From NCBI RefSeq assembly GCF_051014685.1, contig NW_027478855.1, positions 62,001 to 126,000 on the forward strand: 64,000 nt of DNA, given 5' to 3'. Position numbers and translations under genes: made by a program. Source of the DNA: Ptiloglossa arizonensis. Its lineage: Eukaryota > Arthropoda > Insecta > Hymenoptera > Colletidae. Positions 9,276-21,874 of this stretch are shown here, piece after piece (the stretch's first letter is position 1; every line of letters begins with the position of its first letter). Under the pieces are notes generated by a model. That model saw nothing but the letters and a program-made list of their open reading frames with translations. It was not told the DNA's origin and ran no database searches.

Positions 9276-12075
9276 CAACGGTATTCGTACTTTTCCCCTA
9301 GGCCGTTCTAGTTACTCGTTTCGAGCATCAGAACTGCGAAAATTTTGAGTTTCTCAAGCGTTTCTTACCTCCAAACTGCCATATCTCGCGAACGGATTGA
9401 CCAATCCGCAAAATTTCTGTTGCACCTGAAAGCAGAAACTCGCCCGATTACAACGGTATGCGTACTTCTCCCCTAGGCCGTTCTAGTTATTCGTGTCGAG
9501 CATCAGAACTGCGAAAATTTTGAGTTTCTCAAGCGTTTCTTACCTCCAAACTGCCATATCTCGCGAACGGATTGACCAATTCGCAAAATTTCTGTTGCAT
9601 CTGAAAGTAGAAACTCGCCGGATTACAACGGTATGCGCACTTTGCCCCTAGGCCGTTCTAGTTATTCGTTTCGAGCATCAGAACTGCGAAAATTTTGAGT
9701 TTCTCAAGCGTTTCTTACATCCAAACTGCCATATCCCGCGAACGGATTGACCAATCCGCATAATTTCTGTTGCATCTGAAAGTAGAAACTCGCGCGATTA
9801 CAACGGTATGCGCACTTTTCCCCTAGGCCGTTCTAGTTATTCGTGTCGAGCATCAGAACTGCGAAAATTTTGAGTTTCTCAAGCGTTTCTTACCTCCAAA
9901 CTGCCATATCTCGCGAACGGATTGACCAATCCGCAAAATTTCTGTTGCATCTGAAAGTAGAAACTCGCCCGATTACAACGGTAGGTGTAGTTTTCCCCTA
10001 GGCCGTTCTAGTTATTCGTTTCGAGCATCAGAACTGCGAAAATTTTGAGTTTCTCAAGCGTTTCTTACTTCCAAACTGCCACATCTCGCGAACGGATCGA
10101 CCAATTCGCAAAATTTCTGTTGCATCTGAAAGTAGAAACTCGCCCGATTACAACGGTATGCGCACTTTGCCCCTAGGCCGTTCTAGTTATTCGTTTCGAG
10201 CATCAGAACTGCGAAAATTTTGAGTTTCTCAAGCGTTTCTTACCTCCAAACTGCCATATCCCGCGAACGGATTGACCAATCCGCATAATTTCTGTTGCAT
10301 CTGAAAGTAGAAACTCGCGCGATTACAACGGTATGCGCACTTTTCCCCTAGGCCGTTCTAGTTATTCGTGTCGAGCATCAGAACTGCGAAAATTTTGAGT
10401 TTCTCAAGCGTTTCTTACCTCCAAACTGCCATATCTCGCGAACGGATTGACCAATCCGCAAAATTTCTGTTGCATCTGAAAGTAGAAACTCGCCCGATTA
10501 CAACGGTATGCGTACTTTTCCCCTAGGCCGTTCTAGTTACTCGTTTCGAGCATCAGAACTGCGAAAATTTTGAGTTTCTCAAGCGTTTCTTACCTCCAAA
10601 CTGCCATATCTCGCGAACGGATTGACCAATCCGCAAAATTTCTGTTGCACCTGAAAGCAGAAACTCGCCCGATTACAACGGTATGCGTACTTCTCCCCTA
10701 GGCCGTTCTAGTTATTCGTGTCGAGCATCAGAACTGCGAAAATTTTGAGTTTCTCAAGCGTTTCTTACCTCCAAACTGCCATATCTCGCGAACGGATTGA
10801 CCAATCCGCAAAATTTCTGTTGCATCTGAAAGTAGAAACTCGCCCGATTACAACGGTATGCGCACTTTGCCCCTAGGCCGTTCTAGTTATTCGTGTCGAG
10901 CATCAGAACTGCGAAAATTTTGAGTTTCTCAAGCGTTTCTTACCTCCAAACTGCCATATCTCGCGAAAGGATTGACAAATCTGCAAAATTTCTGTTGCAT
11001 CTGAAAGTAGAAACTCGCCCGATTACAACGGTATGCGCACTTTTCCCCTAGGCCGTTCTAGTTATTCGTGTCGAGCATCAGAACTGCGAAAATTTCGAGT
11101 TTCTCAAGCGTTTTTTACCTCCAAACTGCCATATCTCGCGAATGGATTGACCAATCCGCAAAATTTCTGTTGCATCTGAAAGTAGAAACTCGCCCGATTA
11201 CAATGGTAGGTGTAGTTTTCCCCTAGGCCGTTCTAGTTATTCGTTTCGAGCATCAGAACTGCGAAAATTTTGAGTTTCTCAAGCGTTTCTTACATCCAAA
11301 CTGCCACATCTCGCGAACGGATCGACCAATCCGCAAAATTTCTGTTGTATCTGAAAGTAGAAACTCGCCCGATTACAACGGTATGCGCACTTTTCCCCTA
11401 GGCCGTTCTAGTTATTCGTGTCGAGCATCAGAACTGCGAAAATTTCGAGTTTCTCAAGCGTTTTTTACCTCCAAACTGCCATATCTCGCGAACGGATTGA
11501 CCAATCCGCAAAATTTCTGTTGCATCTGAAAGTAGGAACTCGCCCGATTACAATGGTAGGTGTAGTTTTCCCCTAGGCCGTTCTAGTTATTGGTTTCGAG
11601 CATCAGAACTGCGAAAATTTTGAGTTTCTCAAGCGTTTCTTACTTCCAAACTGCCACATCTCGCGAACGGATCGACCAATCCGCAAAATTTCTGTTGTAT
11701 CTGAAAGTAGAAACTCGCCCGATTACAACGGTATGCGCACTTTGCCCCTAGGCCGTTCTAGTTATTCGTTTCGAGCATCAGAACTGCGAAAATTTTGAGT
11801 TTCTCAAGCGTTTCTTATCTCCAAACTGCCATATCTCGCGAACGGATTGATCAATCCGCAAAATTTCTGTTGCATCTGAAAGTAGAAACTCGCCCGATTA
11901 CAACGATATGCGCACTTTTCCCCTAGGCCGTTCTAGTTATTCGTGTCGAGCATCAGAACTGCGAAGATTTTGAGTTTCTCAAGCGTTTCTTATCTCCAAA
12001 CTGCCATATCTCGCGAACGGATTGATCAATCCGCAAAATTTCTGTTGCATCTGAAAGTAGAAACTCGCCCGATTA

Positions 12076-12775
12076 CAACGGTAGGTGTAGTTTTCCCCTA
12101 GGCCGTTCCAGTTATTCATTTCGAGCATCAGAACTGTGAAAATTTTGAGGTTCTCAAGCGTTTCTTAAATCCAAACGGCCATATCTCGCGAACGGATTGA
12201 CCAATCCGCAAAATTTCTGTTGCATCTGAAAGTAAAAACTCGCCCGATTACAACGGTATGCGCACTTTTCCCCTAGGCCGCTCTAGTTATTCGTTTCGAG
12301 CATCAGAACTGCGAAAATTTTGAGTTTCTCAAGCGTTTCTTACATCCAAACGGCCATATCACGCGAACGGATTGACCAATCCGCATAATTTCTCTTGCAT
12401 CTGAAAGTAGAAACTCGCCCGATTACAACGATATGCGCACTTTTCCCCTAGGCCGTTTTAGTTATTCGTGTCGAGCATCAGAACTGCGAAAATTTTGAGT
12501 TTCTCAAGCGTTTCTTATCTCCAAACTGCCATATCTCGCGAACGGATTGATCAATCCGCCAAATTTCTGTTGCATCTGAAAGTAGAAACTCGCCCTACTA
12601 CAACGGTAGGTGTAGTTTTCCCCTAGGCCGTTCTAGTTATTCGTTTCGAGCATCAGAAATGCGAAAATTTTGAGTTTCTCAAGCGTTTCTTACCTCCAAA
12701 CTGCCATATCTCGCGAACGGATTGACCAATCCACAAAATTTCTGTTGCATCTGAAAGTAGAAACTCGCCCGATTA
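12076..12775. repeat. Four-monomer cassette, copy 5
   Basis: Complete m1-m4, gaggttctc at 12147, exactly 20 monomers after copy 4. Private changes are gaactgtgaaa in m1, agtaaaaactc at the m1 end (about 12234), ccctactac at the m3 end and ccacaaaat in m4. As with copy 4, m5 is missing downstream. Confidence 0.92.
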
Positions 12776-12979
12776 CAACGGTATGCGTACTTTTCCCCTA
12801 GGCCGTTCTAGTTACTCGTTTCGAGCATCAGAACTGCGAAAATTTTGAGTTTCTCAAGCGTTTCTTACCTCCAAACTGCCATATCTCGCGAACGGATTGA
12901 CCAATCCGCAAAATTTCTGTTGCACCTGAAAGTAGAAACTCGCCCGATTACAACGGTAGGTGTAGTTTTCCCCTAGGCC

Positions 12980-12981
12980 GT
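12980..12981. other. 1-bp deletion shifting the 175-bp grid
   Basis: The sequence reads aggccgtctag where other monomers read aggccgttctag, so one t is missing between these bases. From here monomers start one base earlier on the grid (14700 instead of 14701). It is the only indel seen in the first 22.6 kb. Confidence 0.9.
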
Positions 12982-14640
12982 CTAGTTATTCGTTTCGAGC
13001 ATCAGAACTGCGAAAATTTTGAGTTTCTCAAGCGTTTCTTACCTCCAAACTGCCATATCCCGCGAACGGATTGACCAATCCGCATAATTTCTGTTGCATC
13101 TGATAGTAGAAACTCGCCCGATTACAACGGTATGCGTACTTCTCCCCTAGGCCGTTCTAGTCATTCGTTTCGAGCATCAGAACTGCGAAAATTTTGAGTT
13201 TCTCAAGCGTTTCTTATCTCCAAACTGCCATATCTCGCGAACGGATTGATCAATCCGCAAAATTTCTGTTGCATCTGAAAGCAGAAACTCGCCCGATTAC
13301 AACGGTATGCGTACTTCTCCCCTAGGCCGTTCTAGTTATTCGTGTCGAGCATCAGAACTGCGAAAATTTTGAGTTTCTCAAGCGTTTCTTACCTCCAAAC
13401 TGCCATATCTCGCGAACGGATTGACCAATTCGCAAAATTTCTGTTGCATCTGAAAGTAGAAACTCGCCCGATTACAACGGTATGCGCACTTTGCCCCTAG
13501 GCCGTTCTAGTTATTCGTTTCGAGCATCAGAACTGCGAAAATTTTGAGTTTCTCAAGCGTTTCTTACCTCCAAACTGCCACATCTCGCGAACGGATCGAC
13601 CAATTCGCAAAATTTCTGTTGCATCTGAAAGTAGAAACTCGCCCGATTACAACGGTATGCGAACTTTGCCCCTAGGCCGTTCTAGTTATTCGTGTCGAGC
13701 ATCAGAACTGCGAAAATTTTGAGTTTCTCAAGCGTTTCTTACTTCCAAACTGCCATATCTCGCGAACGGATTGATCAATCCGCAAAATTTCTGTTGCATT
13801 TGAAAGTAGAAACTCGCCCGATTACAACGGTATGCGCACTTTTCCCCTAGGCGGTTCTAGTTATTCGTTTCGAGCATCAGAACTGCGAAAATTTTGAGTT
13901 TCTCAAGCGTTTCTTATCTCCAAACTGCCACATCTCGCGAACGGATCGACCAATCCGCAAAATTTCTATTGCATCTGAAAGTAGAAACTCGCCCGATTAC
14001 AACGGTATGCGTACTTCTCCCCTAGGCCGTTCTAGTCATTCGTTTCGAGCATCAGAACTGTCAAAATTTTGAGTTTCTCAAGCGTTTCTTATCTCCAAAC
14101 TGCCATATCTCGCGAACGGATTGATCAATCCGCAAAATTTCTGTTGCATCTGAAAGTAGAAACTCGCCCGATTACAACGGTAGGTGTAGTTTTCCCCTAG
14201 GCCGTTCTAGTTATTCGTTTCGAGCATCAGAACTGCCAAAATTTTGAGTTTCTCAAGCGTTTCTTACTTCCAAACTGCCACATCTCGTGAACGGATCGAC
14301 CAATCCTCAAAATTTCTGTTGCATCTGAAAGTAGAAACTCGCCCGATTACAACGGTATGCGCACTTTGCCCCTAGGCCGTTCTAGTTATTCGTGTCGAGC
14401 ATCAGAACTGCGAAAATTTTGAGTTTATCAAGCGTTTCTTACCTCCAAACTGCCATATCTCGCGAAAGGATTGACCAATCCGCATAATTTCTGTTGCATC
14501 TGAAAGCAGAAACTCGCCCGATTACAACGGTATGCGTACTTCTCCCCTAGGCCGTTCTAGTCATTCGTTTCGAGCATCAGAACTGCGAAAATTTTGAGTT
14601 TCTCAAGCGTTTCTTACCTCCAAACTGCCATATCTCGCGA

Positions 14641-15086
14641 AAGGATTGACAAATCTGCAAAATTTCTGTTGCATCTGAAAGTAGAAACTCGCCCGATTAC
14701 AACGGTATGCGCACTTTTCCCCTAGGCCGTTCTAGTTATTCGTTTCGAGCATCAGAACTGCGAAAATTTTGAGTTTCTCAAGCGTTTCTTACCTCCAAAC
14801 TGCCATATCTCGCGAAAGGATTGACAAATCTGCAAAATTTCTGTTGCATCTGAAAGTAGAAACTCGCCCGATTACAACGGTATGCGCACTTTTCCCCTAG
14901 GCCGTTCTAGTTATTCGTTTCGAGCATCAGAACTGCGAAAATTTTGAGTTTCTCAAGCGTTTCTTACCTCCAAACTGCCATATCTCGCGAAAGGATTGAC
15001 AAATCTGCAAAATTTCTGTTGCATCTGAAAGTAGAAACTCGCCCGATTACAACGGTATGCGCACTTTTCCCCTAGGCCGTTCTAGT
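14641..15086. repeat. Run of identical monomers (cgaaaggattgacaaatctgc type)
   Basis: The phrase aaggattgacaaatctgc occurs at 14641, 14816 and 14991. The monomers 14641-14815 and 14816-14990 are identical, and the third stays identical until cgtgtcg replaces cgtttcg near 15087. The equivalent place in other left-domain units has one such monomer (about 3442, 10967, 18145) or two (about 7642 and 7817). This is single-monomer copy number variation between related units. Confidence 0.85.
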
Positions 15087-15574
15087 TATTCGTGTCGAGC
15101 ATCAGAACTGCGAAAATTTCGAGTTTCTCAAGCGTTTTTTACCTCCAAACTGCCATATCTCGCGAACGGATTGACCAATCCGCAAAATTTCTGTTGCATC
15201 TGAAAGTAGAAACTCGCCCGATTACAATGGTAGGTGTAGTTTTCCCCTAGGCCGTTCTAGTTATTCGTTTCGAGCATCAGAACTGCGAAAATTTTGAGTT
15301 TCTCAAGCGTTTCTTACTTCCAAACTGCCACATCTCGCGAACGGATCGACCAATCTGCAAAATTTCTGTTGTATCTGAAAGTAGAAACTCGCCCGATTAC
15401 AACGATATGCGCACTTTTCCCCTAGGCCGTTCTAGTTATTCGTGTCGAGCATCAGAACTGCGAAGATTTTGAGTTTCTCAAGCGTTTCTTATCTCCAAAC
15501 TGCCATATCTCGCGAACGGATTGTTCAATCCGCAAAATTTCTGTTGCATCTGAAAGTAGAAACTCGCCCGATTA

Positions 15575-16274
15575 CAACGGTAGGTGTAGTTTTCCCCTAG
15601 GCCGTTCCAGTTATTCATTTGGAGCATCAGAACTGCGAAAATTTTGAGGTTCTCAAGCGTTTCTTAAATCCAAACGGCCATATCTCGCGAACGGATTGAC
15701 CAATCCGCAAAATTTCTGTTGCATCTGAAAGTAGAAACTCGCCCGATTACAACGGTATGCGCACTTTTCCCCTAGGCCGCTCTAGTTATTCGTTTCGAGC
15801 ATCAGAACTGCGAAAATTTTGAGTTTCTCAAGCGTTTCTTACATCCAAACGGCCATATCACGCGAACGGATTGACCAATCCGCATAATTTCTCTTGCATC
15901 TGAAAGTAGAAACTCGCCCGATTACAACGATATGCGCACTTTTCCCCTAGGCCGTTTTAGTTATTCGTGTCGAGCATCAGAACTGCGAAAATTTTGAGTT
16001 TCTCAAGCGTTTCTTATCTCCAAACTGCCATATCTCGCGAACGGATTGATCAATCCGCCAAATTTCTGTTGCATCTGAAAGTAGAAACTCGCCCTATTAC
16101 AACGGTAGGTGTAGTTTTCCCCTAGGCCGTTCTAGTTATTCGTTTCGAGCATCAGAAATGCGAAAATTTTGAGTTTCTCAAGCGTTTCTTACCTCCAAAC
16201 TGCCATATCTCGCGAACGGATTGACCAATCCGCAAAATTTCTGTTGCATCTGAAAGTAGAAACTCGCCCGATTA
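15575..16274. repeat. Four-monomer cassette, copy 6
   Basis: Complete m1-m4, gaggttctc at 15646, 20 monomers after copy 5 minus the 1-bp deletion at 12980. It has the private change catttggagc in m1. m5 follows at 16275, so this copy carries the fuller m0-m5 series. Confidence 0.92.
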
Positions 16275-16443
16275 CAACGGTATGCGTACTTTTCCCCTAG
16301 GCCGTTCTAGTTACTCGTTTCGAGCATCAGAACTGCCAAAATTTTGAGTGTCTAAAGCGTTTCTTACCTCCAAACTGTCATATCTCGCGAACGGATTGAC
16401 CAATCCGCATAATTTCTGTTGCATCTGAAAGTAGAAACTCGCC

Positions 16444-18689
16444 CGATTACAACGGTATGCGTACTTTTCCCCTAGGCCGTTCTAGTTACTCGTTTCGAGC
16501 ATCAGAACTGCGAAAATTTTGAGTTTCTCAAGCGTTTCTTACCTCCAAACTGCCATATCTCGCGAACGGATTGACCAATCCGCAAAATTTCTGTTGCATC
16601 TGAAAGTAGAAACTCGCCCGATTACAACGGTATGCGCACTTTGCCCCTAGGCCGTTCTAGTTATTCGTTTCGAGCATCAGAACTGCGAAAATTTTGAGTT
16701 TCTCAAGCGTTTCTTACCTCCAAACTGCCATATCCCGCGAACGGATTGACCAATCCGCATAATTTCTGTTGCATCTGAAAGTAGAAACTCGCGCGATTAC
16801 AACGGTATGCGCACTTTTCCCCTAGGCCGTTCTAGTTATTCGTGTCGAGCATCAGAACTGCGAAAATTTTGAGTTTCTCAAGCGTTTCTTACCTCCAAAC
16901 TGCCATATCTCGCGAACGGATTGACCAATCCGCAAAATTTCTGTTGCATCTGAAAGTAGAAACTCGCCCGATTACAACGGTAGGTGTAGTTTTCCCCTAG
17001 GCCGTTCTAGTTATTCGTTTCGAGCATCAGAACTGCGAAAATTTTGAGTTTCTCAAGCGTTTCTTACTTCCAAACTGCCACATCTCGCGAACGGATCGAC
17101 CAATTCGCAAAATTTCTGTTGCATCTGAAAGTAGAAACTCGCCCGATTACAACGGTATGAGCACTTTGCCCCTAGGCCGTTCTAGTTATTCGTGTCGAGC
17201 ATCAGAACTGCGAATATTTTGAGTTTCTCAAGCGTTTCTTACTTCCAAACTGCCATATCTCGCGAACGGATTGATCAATCCGCAAAATTTCTGTTGCATT
17301 TGAAAGTAGAAACTCGCCCGATTACAACGGTATGCGCACTTTTCCCCTAGGCGGTTCTAGTTATTCGTTTCGAGCATCAGAACTGCGAAAATTTTGAGTT
17401 TCTCAAGCGTTTCTTATCTCCAAACTGCCACATCTCGCGAACGGATCGACCAATCCGCAAAATTTCTATTGCATCTGAAAGTAGAAACTCGCCCGATTAC
17501 AACGGTATGCGTACTTCTCCCCTAGGCCGTTCTAGTCATTCGTTTCGAGCATCAGAACTGTCAAAATTTTGAGTTTCTCAAGCGTTTCTTATCTCCAAAC
17601 TGGCATATCTCGCGAACGGATTGATCAATCCGCAAAATTTCTGTTGCATCTGAAAGTAGAAACTCGCCCGATTGCAAGGGTAGGTGTAGTTTTCCCCTAG
17701 GCCGTTCTAGTTATTCGTTTCGAGCATCAGAACTGCCAAAATTTTGAGTTTCTCAAGCGTTTCTTACTTCCAAAATGCCACATCTCGTGAACGGATCGAC
17801 CAATCCGCAAAATTTCTGTTGCATCTGAAAGTAGAAACTCGCCCGATTACAACGGTATGCGCACTTTGCCCCTAGGGCGTTCTAGTTATTCGTGTCGAGC
17901 ATCAGAACTGCGAAAATTTTGAGTTTCTCAAGCGTTTCTTACCTCCAAACTGCCATATCTCGCGAAAGGATTGACCAATACGCATAATTTCTGTTGCATC
18001 TGAAAGCAGAAACTCGCCCGATTACAACGGTATGCGTACTTCTCCCCTAGGCCGTTCTAGTCATTCGTTTCGAGCATCAGAACTGCGAAAATTTTGAGTT
18101 TCTCAAGCGTTTCTTACCTCCAAACTGCCATATCTCGCGAAAGGATTGACAAGTCTGCAAAATTTCTGTTGCATCTGAAAGTAGAAACTCGCCCGATTAC
18201 AACGGTATGCGCACTTTTCCCCTAGGCCGTTCTAGTTATTCGTGTCGAGCATCAGAACTGCGAAAATTTCGAGTTTCTCAAGCGTTTTTTACCTCCAAAC
18301 TGCCATATCTCGCGAACGGATTGACCAATCCGCAAAATTTCTGTTGCATCTGAAAGTAGAAACTCGCCCGATTACAATGGTAGGTGTAGTTTTCCCCTAG
18401 GCCGTTCTAGTTATTCGTTTCGAGCATCAGAACTGCGAAAATTTTGAGTTTCTCAAGCGTTTCTTACTTCCAAACTGCCACATCTCGCGAACGGATCGAC
18501 CAATCCGCAAAATTTCTGTTGCATCTGAAAGTAGAAACTCGCCCGATTACAACGATATGCGCACTTTTCCCCTAGGCCGTTCTAGTTATTCGTGTCGAGC
18601 ATCAGAACTGCGAAGATTTTGAGTTTCTCAAGCGTTTCTTAAATCCAAACGGCCATATCTCGCGAACGGATTGACCAATCCGCAAAATT
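16444..18689. repeat. Duplicated segment, first copy (2246 bp)
   Basis: Matches 19594-21839 at offset 3150 (18 monomers), with no difference in the lines I compared. Rare shared markers prove common origin: tatgagcac (17157), gcgaatatttt (17212), gattgcaagggtagg (17671), caaaatgcc (17772), cctagggcgt (17871), ccaatacgcat (17976) and gacaagtctgc (18148). Bounding mismatches are at 16443/19593 and 18690/21840. Confidence 0.92.
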
Positions 18690-18899
18690 TCTGTTGCATC
18701 TGAAAGTAGAAACTCGCCCGATTACAACGGTAGGTGTAGTTTTCCCCTAGGCCGTTCTAGTTATTCGTTTCGAGCATCAGAAATGCGAAAATTTTGAGTT
18801 TCTCAAGCGTTTCTTACCTCCAAACTGCCATATCTCGCGAACGGATTGACCAATCCGCAAAATTTCTGTTGCATCTGAAAGTAGAAACTCGCCCGATTA
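18550..18899. repeat. Collapsed cassette: m0/m1 hybrid joined to m4
   Basis: The first monomer starts as m0 (acgatatgcgc, gcgaagatttt, gagtttctc) and ends as m1 (aaatccaaacggcc). The next monomer is m4 (taggtgtag, gaaatgcg). The rest of m0 and m1, and all of m2 and m3, are missing. This is a loss of three monomers (525 bp) relative to 15400-16274. Two in-register deletions, or one deletion plus conversion, would explain it. Confidence 0.8.
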
Positions 18900-19593
18900 C
18901 AACGGTATGCGTACTTTTCCCCTAGGCCGTTCTAGTTACTCGTTTCGAGCATCAGAACTGCCAAAATTTTGAGTGCCTAAAGCGTTTCTTACCTCCAAAC
19001 TGCCATATCTCGCGAACGGATTGACCAATCCGCAAAATTGCTGTTGCACCTGAAAGTAGAAACTCGCCCGATTACAACGGTAGGTGTAGTTTTCCCCTAG
19101 GCCGTTCTAGTTATTCGTTTCGAGCATCAGAACTGCGAAAATTTTGAGTTTCTCAAGCGTTTCTTACCTCCAAACTGCCATATCCCGCGAACGGATTGAC
19201 CAATCCGCATAATTTCTGTTGCGTCTGAAAGTAGAAACTCGCCCGATTACAACGGTATGCGTACTTCTCCCCTAGGCCGTTCTAGTCATTCGTTTCGAGC
19301 ATCAGAACTGCGAAAATTTTGAGTTTCTCAAGCGTTTCTTACCTCCAAACTGCCATATCCCGCGAACGGATTGACCAATCCGCATAATTTCTGTTGCATC
19401 TGAAAGTAGAAACTCGCGCGATTACAACGGTATGCGCACTTTTCCCCTAGGCCGTTCTAGTTATTCGTGTCGAGCATCAGAACTGCGAAAATTTTGAGTT
19501 TCTCAAGCGTTTCTTACCTCCAAACTGCCATATCTCGCGAACGGATTGACCAATCCGCAAAATTTCTGTTGCATCTGAAAGTAGAAACTCGCG

Positions 19594-21839
19594 CGATTAC
19601 AACGGTATGCGTACTTTTCCCCTAGGCCGTTCTAGTTACTCGTTTCGAGCATCAGAACTGCGAAAATTTTGAGTTTCTCAAGCGTTTCTTACCTCCAAAC
19701 TGCCATATCTCGCGAACGGATTGACCAATCCGCAAAATTTCTGTTGCATCTGAAAGTAGAAACTCGCCCGATTACAACGGTATGCGCACTTTGCCCCTAG
19801 GCCGTTCTAGTTATTCGTTTCGAGCATCAGAACTGCGAAAATTTTGAGTTTCTCAAGCGTTTCTTACCTCCAAACTGCCATATCCCGCGAACGGATTGAC
19901 CAATCCGCATAATTTCTGTTGCATCTGAAAGTAGAAACTCGCGCGATTACAACGGTATGCGCACTTTTCCCCTAGGCCGTTCTAGTTATTCGTGTCGAGC
20001 ATCAGAACTGCGAAAATTTTGAGTTTCTCAAGCGTTTCTTACCTCCAAACTGCCATATCTCGCGAACGGATTGACCAATCCGCAAAATTTCTGTTGCATC
20101 TGAAAGTAGAAACTCGCCCGATTACAACGGTAGGTGTAGTTTTCCCCTAGGCCGTTCTAGTTATTCGTTTCGAGCATCAGAACTGCGAAAATTTTGAGTT
20201 TCTCAAGCGTTTCTTACTTCCAAACTGCCACATCTCGCGAACGGATCGACCAATTCGCAAAATTTCTGTTGCATCTGAAAGTAGAAACTCGCCCGATTAC
20301 AACGGTATGAGCACTTTGCCCCTAGGCCGTTCTAGTTATTCGTGTCGAGCATCAGAACTGCGAATATTTTGAGTTTCTCAAGCGTTTCTTACTTCCAAAC
20401 TGCCATATCTCGCGAACGGATTGATCAATCCGCAAAATTTCTGTTGCATTTGAAAGTAGAAACTCGCCCGATTACAACGGTATGCGCACTTTTCCCCTAG
20501 GCGGTTCTAGTTATTCGTTTCGAGCATCAGAACTGCGAAAATTTTGAGTTTCTCAAGCGTTTCTTATCTCCAAACTGCCACATCTCGCGAACGGATCGAC
20601 CAATCCGCAAAATTTCTATTGCATCTGAAAGTAGAAACTCGCCCGATTACAACGGTATGCGTACTTCTCCCCTAGGCCGTTCTAGTCATTCGTTTCGAGC
20701 ATCAGAACTGTCAAAATTTTGAGTTTCTCAAGCGTTTCTTATCTCCAAACTGGCATATCTCGCGAACGGATTGATCAATCCGCAAAATTTCTGTTGCATC
20801 TGAAAGTAGAAACTCGCCCGATTGCAAGGGTAGGTGTAGTTTTCCCCTAGGCCGTTCTAGTTATTCGTTTCGAGCATCAGAACTGCCAAAATTTTGAGTT
20901 TCTCAAGCGTTTCTTACTTCCAAAATGCCACATCTCGTGAACGGATCGACCAATCCGCAAAATTTCTGTTGCATCTGAAAGTAGAAACTCGCCCGATTAC
21001 AACGGTATGCGCACTTTGCCCCTAGGGCGTTCTAGTTATTCGTGTCGAGCATCAGAACTGCGAAAATTTTGAGTTTCTCAAGCGTTTCTTACCTCCAAAC
21101 TGCCATATCTCGCGAAAGGATTGACCAATACGCATAATTTCTGTTGCATCTGAAAGCAGAAACTCGCCCGATTACAACGGTATGCGTACTTCTCCCCTAG
21201 GCCGTTCTAGTCATTCGTTTCGAGCATCAGAACTGCGAAAATTTTGAGTTTCTCAAGCGTTTCTTACCTCCAAACTGCCATATCTCGCGAAAGGATTGAC
21301 AAGTCTGCAAAATTTCTGTTGCATCTGAAAGTAGAAACTCGCCCGATTACAACGGTATGCGCACTTTTCCCCTAGGCCGTTCTAGTTATTCGTGTCGAGC
21401 ATCAGAACTGCGAAAATTTCGAGTTTCTCAAGCGTTTTTTACCTCCAAACTGCCATATCTCGCGAACGGATTGACCAATCCGCAAAATTTCTGTTGCATC
21501 TGAAAGTAGAAACTCGCCCGATTACAATGGTAGGTGTAGTTTTCCCCTAGGCCGTTCTAGTTATTCGTTTCGAGCATCAGAACTGCGAAAATTTTGAGTT
21601 TCTCAAGCGTTTCTTACTTCCAAACTGCCACATCTCGCGAACGGATCGACCAATCCGCAAAATTTCTGTTGCATCTGAAAGTAGAAACTCGCCCGATTAC
21701 AACGATATGCGCACTTTTCCCCTAGGCCGTTCTAGTTATTCGTGTCGAGCATCAGAACTGCGAAGATTTTGAGTTTCTCAAGCGTTTCTTAAATCCAAAC
21801 GGCCATATCTCGCGAACGGATTGACCAATCCGCAAAATT
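19594..21839. repeat. Duplicated segment, second copy (2246 bp)
   Basis: Carries every rare marker of 16444-18689, shifted by 3150 bp (tatgagcac at 20307, gattgcaagggtagg at 20821, cctagggcgt at 21021). The copies are not adjacent: 904 bp of different monomers (18690-19593) lie between them. A plain tandem duplication would need a later local change, or the second copy arose by block conversion. Confidence 0.92.
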
Positions 21840-21874
21840 GCTGTTGCATCTGAAAGTAGAAACTCGCCCGATTA
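21700..21874. repeat. Second copy of the m0/m1 hybrid monomer
   Basis: Same fusion as at 18550 (acgatatgcgc and gcgaagatttt followed by aaatccaaacggcc), 3150 bp downstream, at the end of a long identical segment. It differs by caaaattgctg (21840) and continues into an acgatatgcgtacttctc monomer rather than m4, so the cassette is lost entirely here. Confidence 0.8.
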
